From JAISGQ01 sp045534445 (GTDB lineage: Bacteria > Bacillota > Clostridia > Oscillospirales > Acutalibacteraceae), in NCBI GenBank assembly GCA_045534445.1, contig JAZSJQ010000010.1, positions 1 to 64,000 of the forward strand: 64,000 bases of DNA, read 5' to 3'. A model generated the notes under the pieces. It was not told the origin of the DNA. It was given only the letters and a program-made list of their open reading frames with translations, and did no database searches. This document shows positions 8,381-15,979 of the stretch, piece after piece (the stretch's first letter is position 1; each line of letters opens with the position of its first letter). A program made the position numbers and the translations under genes.

Positions 8381-10978
8381 TTACTGAAGCAGCTTTATCA
8401 GATCGTTAAGGGTCGTAAGTGCTTCTATTGGAGTCAGGGTATTTATATCGATGTTCTTTATTCTTCTTATTGCCTCTGTTTCCTCAGGAGGAGTCATAGG
8501 GATAAACATCTGATCTGTACTCTGCTTTGTCTTTAATCTGGGGGCTTCAAGCTTACCCGATTCAAGCTGGGAAAGTACGTCCTTTGCGCGCTTTATGACC
8601 CAATCGGGGATTCCTGCAAGTTTTGCAACCTCAATGCCGTAGCTGTCGTCAGCGCCACCCGGCACTATCATTCGCAGGAAGGTAATGTCATCACCGTGCT
8701 TTTTGACAGCAATATTATAGTTCTTGACACCTTGTAAGGAATCCTCAAGTGCTGTCAGCTCATGATAGTGAGTTGCAAACAGTGCCTTTGCTCCAAGCTT
8801 TCTCTTATCAGCAACATACTCAAGCACAGCTCGCGCAATACTCATTCCATCGAATGTAGATGTTCCTCTTCCTATTTCATCAAGAATAAGCAGGCTCGAT
8901 GCAGTTGCATTTTTAAGAATGTATGCAACCTCGTTCATCTCAACCATGAATGTTGACTGACCTGATGCAAGGTCATCAGATGCACCGACCCTTGTAAATA
9001 TGCTGTCAACAATACCGATCTCCGCACTTTCTGCCGGAACATAGCAGCCGATCTGCGCCATGAACACTATGAGCGCGGTCTGGCGCATATACGTTGATTT
9101 ACCTGCCATATTGGGGCCTGTGATTATTGCTATGCGGTTATCCTTTCTGTCAAGAGTGACATCATTGGGTACAAAGCTTCTGCTGCTCAGATCCTCAACA
9201 ACAGGGTGCCTTGATGCCCGAAGGATAATATTTCCGCTGTCATTTACATTAGGACGGCAGTAATTATTTCTTGATGATACCTCTGCAAATGAGCAGTAAA
9301 CATCAAGCTTTGCAACCGATGCCGCGGTACTCTGCACTCGGTCGTGAGCCGCAGCGACAGTGCTTCTGATCTCGTCAAAAACTGCATATTCAAGCTTTAA
9401 GAGCCTGTCGTTTGCACCGAGAACTCTGCCCTCTATCTCCTTAAGCTCGCTCGTTATATATCTCTCGCAGTTTGCAAGAGTCTGTTTTCTTATGTAGGTC
9501 TCGGGCACCTGATTCTTATAGGAATTAGTAACCTCGATATAATAACCGAATACTCTGTTATAGCCTATTTTAAGCTTGGGTATACCTGTTGCCTCTCTCT
9601 CCTTTGCTTCAACAGAGGCAAGTATCTCCTTTTCGCTCGACATGGTATAGCGAAGCTCGTCAATTTCAGGGTGATAGCCTGTCTTTATAAGATTGCCCTC
9701 ACGCACTGTTGCGGGAGGCTCTTCACTTATGGAGCGGTCGATAAGATCTCTGATATCCTCAAGAAGATCGATACCGTCATAAATAATGCGAAGCTCAGCT
9801 GTCTTTATTTCTGAAAGCAGCTGCTTTATTTCAGGCATTGCATCAAGGGCTGCTGCCAGCGCACGAAGATCACGGGCATTTGCAGAGCCGTAGACTATTT
9901 TTGTTATCAGACGCTCAACGTCGCAGATGCCTGCCAGTGCATCGACGCAGTCCGCTCTGAGCATGGAATCGGAACACAGCATTTCCACTGCGTTGAGTCT
10001 TGCGTGTATTCTCGCAACGCTCAGAAGAGGTCTCTCGATCCATGAACGCATAAGACGCTTGCCCATTGCAGTTTTTGTTCTGTCAAGCACGCCAAGAAGA
10101 GAGCCTTTCTTCTCTCTTGAGCGCATGGTCTCGGTAAGCTCAAGATTGCGCTTTGTTGAAGGGTCAAGCTTCATATACTGCTCGCCCTCGTAATAACGGA
10201 GAGAATTAATTCTCTCGAGTCCGCTTTTCTGAGTCTTTTTAAGATAGTCGATAAGCGCACATACCGCACGAGCGGCATGAGTTCTTTCCGTCAGCTTGCA
10301 TTCTTCGATAACCGATGACGAAAACTGAGCGGTAAGCACGGCATTATATTCAGCCATCTCAAGGGTAAAATCTGCCTCATCAACGCTTTCTATCTGCAGC
10401 TTGTTCTTTATATGCTCGCTTATCGCTGCATTTCGGATAACCGATGCGCTTACAAGAAGCTCACTGGGAGAAAAACGGGAAAGCTCGGCAATTATCTCAC
10501 TCTCCGAATTTGCAGGAAGCTCGGTGATATCTATCTCACCCGTCGATACGTCGGCAAAGCACAGACCGCAGCCATTCTCGTCAAGATTTATGACCGCAAG
10601 GTAATTGTTGCGGCCCTCATCAAGCATATAGCTCTCAACTATGGTGCCGGGAGTAATGACTCTGATGACTTCTCTGCGCACCAGTCCCTTTGCCTGAGCA
10701 GGATCTTCCGTCTGCTCGCATATTGCGATCTTGAAGCCTCTTGCCACAAGCTTTGCAACATAACCCTCGTATGAATGGAAGGGCACTCCGCACATGGGGG
10801 CACGCTCCTCCAGTCCGCAGTCTCTTCCCGTAAGTACAAGGTCGAGTTCCTTTGAAACTATCTTTGCGTCCTCAAAGAAAAGCTCATAAAAATCGCCCAG
10901 ACGGAAAAACAGCAATGCGCCCGGATTTTCTTCCTTTATCGAGAGATATTGTCTCATCATCGGTGAAAGCTCGCCCAC
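8381..10978 (-). CDS. mutS: DNA mismatch repair protein MutS
   Basis: MutS recognises mismatches and recruits MutL. The mismatch-wedge motif Phe30-Tyr31-Glu32 sits in FFRLGDFYEL, the Walker A is GPNMAGKST, and the Walker B/signature region reads DEIGRGTSTFDG. The length is normal at about 865 residues. I chose the GTG at 10978 because AGGAG lies eight bases upstream and the protein then begins MGELSPMMRQYL, as in relatives; a GTG at 10987 would overlap the ribosome binding site. It lies between the HAD gene and mutL. Confidence 0.96.
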   Translation of the reverse strand: MGELSPMMRQYLSIKEENPGALLFFRLGDFYELFFEDAKIVSKELDLVLTGRDCGLEERAPMCGVPFHSYEGYVAKLVARGFKIAICEQTEDPAQAKGLVRREVIRVITPGTIVESYMLDEGRNNYLAVINLDENGCGLCFADVSTGEIDITELPANSESEIIAELSRFSPSELLVSASVIRNAAISEHIKNKLQIESVDEADFTLEMAEYNAVLTAQFSSSVIEECKLTERTHAARAVCALIDYLKKTQKSGLERINSLRYYEGEQYMKLDPSTKRNLELTETMRSREKKGSLLGVLDRTKTAMGKRLMRSWIERPLLSVARIHARLNAVEMLCSDSMLRADCVDALAGICDVERLITKIVYGSANARDLRALAAALDAMPEIKQLLSEIKTAELRIIYDGIDLLEDIRDLIDRSISEEPPATVREGNLIKTGYHPEIDELRYTMSSEKEILASVEAKEREATGIPKLKIGYNRVFGYYIEVTNSYKNQVPETYIRKQTLANCERYITSELKEIEGRVLGANDRLLKLEYAVFDEIRSTVAAAHDRVQSTAASVAKLDVYCSFAEVSSRNNYCRPNVNDSGNIILRASRHPVVEDLSSRSFVPNDVTLDRKDNRIAIITGPNMAGKSTYMRQTALIVFMAQIGCYVPAESAEIGIVDSIFTRVGASDDLASGQSTFMVEMNEVAYILKNATASSLLILDEIGRGTSTFDGMSIARAVLEYVADKRKLGAKALFATHYHELTALEDSLQGVKNYNIAVKKHGDDITFLRMIVPGGADDSYGIEVAKLAGIPDWVIKRAKDVLSQLESGKLEAPRLKTKQSTDQMFIPMTPPEETEAIRRIKNIDINTLTPIEALTTLNDLIKLLQ

Positions 10979-10989
10979 GACCTTCACTC

Positions 10990-11676
10990 CTATACATTCA
11001 ATATTTCATACAGCTCCGTAAGCTGTCTAATTTCAAATTTGATATCATAACCCCTGGGTCTCTTTTTGCCCGAAGGGTTAAACCAGCAGGTGTCGATTCC
11101 TGCGTTGTTCCCTCCCTCAATATCCGATGAGAGAGAATCGCCGATTATAAGTATTTTCGATCTGTCCTCTATCCCGACAATGGACATGACCTTGTCAAAA
11201 TATTCCTTTGAAGGCTTGGCAACACCCATTTTATCCGATGTATAGCAACCCACAAAGCAATCCGAGATGCCCGATAAGGCAAAACGCGACTGCTGCTGGC
11301 TTTCAAAGCCGTTGGTAACCATAACAAGCTTATAGGCTTTACACAACTTATTCACTACCTCATATGCATCAGGCAGCAGTGTTGCATCTTCCCCGAGCTT
11401 CTGCCTGTAGCAGGCGTTGAGCTCGCAGGGGTCGAGATCGACCTTCATTTTTTTGAGCAGGTCTGCAAAACGACCTCTCATAAGCTGATCCTTTGTAACC
11501 TTGCCTTTATTGTATTTAAGCCAATACTTTTGATTGATCTCTGAATATACCCGTTCCCACTTTTCCTCACATGGAATTCCAAAGTGCTCGAAGGCTCTGA
11601 AAAATGCAGTTTTCTCAGAATGTTTGAAATCATAGAGAGTCTCGTCAGCGTCGAAAAAAAGATAGCTGTATTGCAT
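10990..11676 (-). CDS. HAD-superfamily hydrolase, YjjG-like nucleotidase type
   Basis: This 228-residue HAD hydrolase has all four motifs: FFDADETL at residues 7-14 (nucleophile Asp), VTNGFE, a lysine in the MGVAKPSKEYF segment, and GDSLSSDIEGG. The spacing fits the subfamily containing YjjG pyrimidine 5'-nucleotidases, which remove non-canonical nucleotides, but substrate cannot be read from sequence. It sits three bases upstream of the mutS ribosome binding region, in the place occupied by cotE in Bacillus (miaB-ricA-cotE-mutS). A house-cleaning role beside mismatch repair would fit but is inference. Confidence 0.85.
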   Translation of the reverse strand: MQYSYLFFDADETLYDFKHSEKTAFFRAFEHFGIPCEEKWERVYSEINQKYWLKYNKGKVTKDQLMRGRFADLLKKMKVDLDPCELNACYRQKLGEDATLLPDAYEVVNKLCKAYKLVMVTNGFESQQQSRFALSGISDCFVGCYTSDKMGVAKPSKEYFDKVMSIVGIEDRSKILIIGDSLSSDIEGGNNAGIDTCWFNPSGKKRPRGYDIKFEIRQLTELYEILNV

Positions 11677-11702
11677 TTTCAGAGCCTTCTTTCATTTTTT
11701 AC

Positions 11703-12113
11703 TTAGTGACAGCCGCCGCAGGAAGAGCAGTTGCCGCTGCAGGAAGAATGATCGTGGATCTCAAAGGTCTCAGGATCCTCGCCGCTTGCAGCAGCATTTA
11801 CGATCTGGTTTACCTTGTCGAGAAGAACCTCAAGCTCGGTTCGAGCTTCGTTGAATGCGATCATATTGGGATCGGAAGAAACCTTCTCGTAGATAGCGGT
11901 CAGCTCCTTCTGAAGCTTGTCTGCCTTATCTTTATCGCCGTCCTCCTTGGAGATCTCGTCATTGAGCTGGAATCTGAGAAGATTGAATTTCTCGATATCC
12001 TCCTGAAGCTCTGCATTTGCATCATTTGCTGCTGCAGCCTTGAGCATCTTCTTGAATGCCTCTTCCTCCTGAAGTGCCTTGCCAAGCTGTCTTGCGATTG
12101 AAATTACGTCCAT
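11703..12113 (-). CDS. YlbF/YmcA (RicF/RicA-type) regulator with Cys-rich tail
   Basis: This is a 136-residue helical protein of the YlbF/YmcA family. In Bacillus, RicA, RicF and RicT form a complex that carries [4Fe-4S] clusters and controls mRNA maturation and Spo0A-dependent development. The core is charged, helical and coiled-coil-like. The last 17 residues are very rich in Cys, His, Ser and Gly (HDHSSCSGNCSSCGGCH: four Cys, three His), suited to binding a metal or cluster. The position after miaB is that of ymcA (ricA) in Bacillus. ATG at 12113 was chosen for its AAAGGAG site; the earlier start lies inside miaB. Confidence 0.85.
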   Translation of the reverse strand: MDVISIARQLGKALQEEEAFKKMLKAAAANDANAELQEDIEKFNLLRFQLNDEISKEDGDKDKADKLQKELTAIYEKVSSDPNMIAFNEARTELEVLLDKVNQIVNAAASGEDPETFEIHDHSSCSGNCSSCGGCH

Positions 12114-12127
12114 TGTTATTTCTCCTT

Positions 12128-13513
12128 TTAAATTATTTTTCCTCTGAGTATCCAATTCAGTGCTGTGGTCACCTCGGCATCGGCGAAGCTTCCGATAAGT
12201 TCAGGCGCTCCCTCTGCCTCGATTATTATATTAGTCGAAGTGCGGCAGGACAGAAGTCCGTTCTTTGCCATGCCTTCAACGAGCACTCGATGCTTAGAGC
12301 CCACCATTGATGCGCTCTTCTTTGCCGCGATACTTTCTTGCAGAGCGATAAGCTCTCGAAGCCACTTGGATTTTTCTTCGTAGCTTACGGGGTCATGCAT
12401 TGATGCGGCAGGCGTTCCCTCTCTGGGAGAATAGATAAACGTGAACAAAGAAGTAAATCCGATCTCTTCTATTGCAGAAAGGGTCTCTTCAAATTCTTCT
12501 CTTGTTTCTCCCGGGAAGCCGACTATAACATCGCTTGTAAGGGACACATCGGGCATTGCCTCTCGTGCCATTGCTACAAGCTCTTTATAGTGTTCTATGG
12601 TGTATTTGCGGTTCATTTCCTTGAGTATTCTGTTTGAACCGCTCTGGAAAGGCAGATGGATATGATGTGCCATGTGCTTTGACGCAGCCATAGCATCAAT
12701 AAGCTCTTTCGTGCAGTCCTTCGGGTGGCTGGTCATAAATCTCAGCCAATATTCACCCTCGATTTTATCAAGCTCGGTAATAAGCTCGGGGAAGGTCAGC
12801 TCCCCTTCCTCCTTCTTTCCGTAGCTGTTTACATTCTGACCAAGCAGTGTGATATCCTTATAGCCCAGAGATATCATTTCCCTCGCCTGGGCGATGATAA
12901 CATCGGATCTTCTGCTTCTCTCTCTGCCTCTTACATGAGGAACGATACAGTAGGAGCAGAAATTGTCACAGCCGTACATGACAGGGAGCCAGCCTCTGAT
13001 GCTGTTGTCACGCTCCACGGGTAATCCCTCGACTATGGTATTATCCGACTGATCAAGCTCAAATACTCTCTTTCCGCCTGTCAGTACTCTGTAGAGAAGC
13101 TCGGGAAACTTCGGTATAAGATGGGTGCCGAAGATCAGGTTTACATAGGGATAGCTTTCCTTGAATCTGTCCGCAATATGCTGCTGCTGAACCATGCAGC
13201 CGCAAAGAGCAATTATCATTCCCGGTCTGCGCCTTTTAATATGCTTCAGCGCACCGACGTTTCCGAACACTCTGTCCTCTGCGTGTTCTCTTACAGCGCA
13301 GGTGTTGTAAAGTATAAAATCGGCATCATCGGGAGTATCGGTCATTTTATAGCCCATTTTTATCAGCAGACCCTTTATCTGTTCCGAGTCTGCAACATTT
13401 CCCTGACAGCCGTATGTATGAACAAACGCAAGGGGCTCATGCCCTGCATATCTGGCTTCAACCACCGATGCCGCCATGGCACAGTATTTTTCTGTGTCTG
13501 CAAACGCAAGCAT
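12128..13513 (-). CDS. miaB: tRNA-2-methylthio-N6-dimethylallyladenosine synthase MiaB
   Basis: MiaB is a radical-SAM methylthiotransferase that converts i6A37 to ms2i6A37 in tRNA. The N-terminal UPF0004 domain carries HTYGCQGN and further cluster cysteines (NTCAVREHA, CGCMVQQ). The radical-SAM CxxxCxxC is in CDNFCSYCIVPHVRG, and a TRAM RNA-binding domain ends the protein. ATG at 13513 gives 461 residues and has GGAGG eight bases upstream; the alternative ATG at 13543 has none. It is the first gene of the run leading to mutS, mutL and miaA, and has its own promoter. Confidence 0.96.
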   Translation of the reverse strand: MLAFADTEKYCAMAASVVEARYAGHEPLAFVHTYGCQGNVADSEQIKGLLIKMGYKMTDTPDDADFILYNTCAVREHAEDRVFGNVGALKHIKRRRPGMIIALCGCMVQQQHIADRFKESYPYVNLIFGTHLIPKFPELLYRVLTGGKRVFELDQSDNTIVEGLPVERDNSIRGWLPVMYGCDNFCSYCIVPHVRGRERSRRSDVIIAQAREMISLGYKDITLLGQNVNSYGKKEEGELTFPELITELDKIEGEYWLRFMTSHPKDCTKELIDAMAASKHMAHHIHLPFQSGSNRILKEMNRKYTIEHYKELVAMAREAMPDVSLTSDVIVGFPGETREEFEETLSAIEEIGFTSLFTFIYSPREGTPAASMHDPVSYEEKSKWLRELIALQESIAAKKSASMVGSKHRVLVEGMAKNGLLSCRTSTNIIIEAEGAPELIGSFADAEVTTALNWILRGKII

Positions 13514-13562
13514 AATCAAGTCCTCCGTTGGGGTACAACACATTTAGTTGCAAATCTGATTT

Positions 13563-13591
13563 ATTATAGCATATCTTGTATTCTTCTGCAA
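13563..13591 (-). promoter_or_regulatory. Sigma-A-type promoter for the miaB-mutS-miaA run
   Basis: On the minus strand TTGCAG (13586-13591) and a perfect TATAAT (13563-13568) are separated by 17 bases. The predicted start lies about 45 bases upstream of the chosen miaB ATG. It follows the hairpin that ends the Rnf-like operon. Confidence 0.75.
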
Positions 13592-13619
13592 CATCTTTAA
13601 TTTATAAATTATATAGTTT

Positions 13620-13643
13620 AAGCCGCTGAAAACTCAGCGGCTT
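13620..13643 (-). terminator. Hairpin downstream of the Rnf-like operon
   Basis: A perfect 10-bp stem (AAGCCGCTGA / TCAGCGGCTT) with a four-base loop lies 12 bases after the last gene of the Rnf-like operon. The trailing sequence is AT-rich rather than a clean T-run, so termination may be partial. Confidence 0.65.
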
Positions 13644-13655
13644 AGATAAAATTTA

Positions 13656-14285
13656 TTATACAGTGAACAGTGTGACCTTGCCGAAAACAAAGCAGAATGC
13701 CATGGAAAGCACTCCGATATAGATAAGCAGCACGGGGGCTCCCTTCATGTTTCCCGAAAGGTCAGGGTTATTTGCAATTCTGAGACCCTCTCTTACAAGG
13801 AAAGCCGCAACTGAAAATGCTATGCCAGTACCCAATCCTATTGCAACTGCAATAAAAAAACCCGATATTTCATCATATACAGAATCAAGACCGATATGCT
13901 GAACATATGCGACTATAAGTGCAGCTCCTATGGCTGTTCCGTTCAGTGCCGCAGGGGCAAGAAGGTCTCCATACGATTCGTAAAACTCATTGGATACAGC
14001 CTTTACTGTTTTTACCGAGATAAAATATAAACCAAGCATTATGACCGAAAACATAAGTCCCGGCACGATCATTGCAGGGTCATCAAATCCCAGCTTCAGA
14101 TTAATGGGATACATCAGCATGGAGCCTATCAGTGAAAACACTGTAACACACGCACAAAGAACGATCAGCCTTTTGGGCTTCTTTACTGCATCGAGAATAC
14201 TGTCAATTCCCGTAATACCTGCAAACAGCGGATTTATCGCAAACACTGCTACAAGGCAGAAAGAAAGAAACGCCCCTAAATTCAT
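13656..14285 (-). CDS. RnfA-like membrane subunit lacking Fe-S cysteines
   Basis: This 209-residue protein has six predicted membrane spans and aligns by eye along its length with RnfA/RsxA, including the C-terminal GNMKGAPVLLIYIGVLSMAF. In canonical RnfA two cysteines (in GLCPF and TTNCAVLG) help hold the intramembrane [2Fe-2S] cluster that passes electrons across the membrane. Here the matching places read TGIDSI (Asp28) and ALNGTAIG (Gly116), so both ligands are missing. The ATG at 14285 overlaps the RnfE-like stop as ATGA. It closes the C-D-E-A operon; no RnfB follows. I infer a divergent complex without the central cluster. Confidence 0.8.
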   Translation of the reverse strand: MNLGAFLSFCLVAVFAINPLFAGITGIDSILDAVKKPKRLIVLCACVTVFSLIGSMLMYPINLKLGFDDPAMIVPGLMFSVIMLGLYFISVKTVKAVSNEFYESYGDLLAPAALNGTAIGAALIVAYVQHIGLDSVYDEISGFFIAVAIGLGTGIAFSVAAFLVREGLRIANNPDLSGNMKGAPVLLIYIGVLSMAFCFVFGKVTLFTV

Positions 14286-14911
14286 GCATTATCCCCCTTT
14301 CTTTCAAAAAGTGAAAGGAGTTTTCTGATAAGTGATATGAAATATCCTGACAGAATAAATCCGATGAAAGGCATCAGGAAAACTTCATTTCCTTCAAAGC
14401 CCAGACTTTTTCCAAACAACTCTCCTGTGCCGAGAATCTCTCTGATTATTGCCACAGGAAACGCAATAAGCGCAAATATCGCAGTAAGCGCCAATGCATC
14501 GGTCACCGTCTCTGTGCTGAGAAGCATAGGGGCATCGTCCTCACTTCGGCAAAGCACAAGGGAATTGAATGCCAGTACGGGGATATAAAGTCCTATATTA
14601 TTAAGTTGCTCGGGAAAAATCTGCTTGATTATTATCATAACAGCAAACACTGTAAACACGCTTACTGCTGTATAGACAACAGGCTTTACGGGATATGTAA
14701 GCCTGTCCCCATCAAGGATCGTTGTCAGTCCGATCGCAAGCAGTATAAGCATAACTGTCAGTGTAAGGATAAGTGCATTTGCACCGCTTATTGCCGCACC
14801 TGCAATCGTGGCAACACCCGACGCCTTGATAAGAGTCGGACTGCTCAGCAGAGAATCCTTTATGTTCTCTGTATGCTCTGAAATAGCACGAGATGAATTA
14901 TTATATTTCAC
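14282..14911 (-). CDS. RnfE-like membrane subunit lacking Fe-S cysteines
   Basis: This 209-residue, six-span protein aligns by eye with RnfE/RsxE, including REILGTGELFG near residue 160 and GLYIPVLAFN. The two cluster-binding cysteines of RnfE are missing: the LGLCP position reads SGVATI (Ala34) and the TNCIVVGR position reads FNSLVLCR (Ser117). A new cysteine, Cys121, sits four residues later in place of a conserved glycine. The start is GTG at 14911 with AAAGG upstream. Paired with the RnfA-like gene by a four-base overlap, it should form the membrane core of the same unusual complex. Confidence 0.8.
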   Translation of the reverse strand: MKYNNSSRAISEHTENIKDSLLSSPTLIKASGVATIAGAAISGANALILTLTVMLILLAIGLTTILDGDRLTYPVKPVVYTAVSVFTVFAVMIIIKQIFPEQLNNIGLYIPVLAFNSLVLCRSEDDAPMLLSTETVTDALALTAIFALIAFPVAIIREILGTGELFGKSLGFEGNEVFLMPFIGFILSGYFISLIRKLLSLFERKGDNA

Positions 14912-14926
14912 TTAACCTTTCACCTC

Positions 14927-15979
14927 TCAGTCTTCAAACTGCTTCATACGCTTTTCAAAGCCAAGCTTAATTTTCTGCATAAATGCAGTGATACTGATTC
15001 CGCGCTGTCTTGCATTCCAAGCCATTCTGTCAATTGCGGGAGACACAGCATTCATTATAAGAATCGCCGCTATTTCTCCGCCCTCACAGGCAGAAATCCT
15101 GCGAAGGAGTACAGCAAGAATACCGCAGAATATTCCGTACATCACTCTTGCTGAAGCAAATCTGGGGGCGGTAACTATATCTCCCACAAGGAATACCGCG
15201 GCAAAAAACATCCATCCGCAGAAAAGCTCATATATCGGTGACATAAGCACGGAAACACCGTCATACTTGAAGATAAATGCCATCACAAACACAGTTGCAC
15301 AGAATGACACTGTAGCCTGCCATGCAGATATTTTTCTGAAGATCATATATCCAAAAACTGCAGCAATCACCAGAACCGCAACTGCTCCGATGGGACTCAC
15401 TGCCTTCATCAGGAATATTTCTTCCAGTGCATCGCCGTTGTTTGCATAGGGTATCTGACCGCTTCCAAGAAGCCCTATAGGCGTCTTATGTTCGAAGAAT
15501 TCATATTCCTCAGGCAGCTTCCAATTATTGAAAACAGACAGTTTTTCTCCCATTGCAGGATAAAACGCAAAATATTCGCCCCACGCAAGGGACACAAATA
15601 CAAAGCCTGCAGCAGCAGGAGAAAAAACACTTCTGCCAAGTCTTCCGAAGGGTATCTTTGCCGCTATCGAGCCGAAGGCACCTGCAGCAAGAGGAAGCCA
15701 CACAGGAACTCCCGCAGGCATCAGAACAGCAGTTACTACTCCTGCGTATATTGCGGAAAAGTCAGTAATTGTCTGATCTTCTTTGTTCAGAAGACAGCTT
15801 ATCGCTTCGGGCAGCACTGCCCCGACTACTCCCATAAATATAAACGCCAGCACCCTTGCTCCATATACAAACAGCGCCGGCACCACAATTGCGCCAACAC
15901 ATACAAGGAGCTCAAGCATTATTTTTTTTACGGTAACAGAGGTTCTTATGTGAGGTGCATAGCTCGGTTTGTTATCCAT
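14927..15979 (-). CDS. RnfD-like flavoprotein subunit
   Basis: RnfD is a multi-span subunit that normally carries covalent FMN on a threonine. This 350-residue protein keeps the family's FGRLGRSVFSPA-type segment and about nine membrane spans. Thr166 in EHKTPIGLL falls where the family's flavin threonine (S-x-A-T-P) is expected, though the preceding residues differ, so flavinylation is possible but unsure. No apbE flavin transferase or rnfG is in the window. The ATG at 15979 has AGAGGTGA upstream and overlaps the end of the RnfC-like gene by eight bases. Confidence 0.82.
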   Translation of the reverse strand: MDNKPSYAPHIRTSVTVKKIMLELLVCVGAIVVPALFVYGARVLAFIFMGVVGAVLPEAISCLLNKEDQTITDFSAIYAGVVTAVLMPAGVPVWLPLAAGAFGSIAAKIPFGRLGRSVFSPAAAGFVFVSLAWGEYFAFYPAMGEKLSVFNNWKLPEEYEFFEHKTPIGLLGSGQIPYANNGDALEEIFLMKAVSPIGAVAVLVIAAVFGYMIFRKISAWQATVSFCATVFVMAFIFKYDGVSVLMSPIYELFCGWMFFAAVFLVGDIVTAPRFASARVMYGIFCGILAVLLRRISACEGGEIAAILIMNAVSPAIDRMAWNARQRGISITAFMQKIKLGFEKRMKQFED

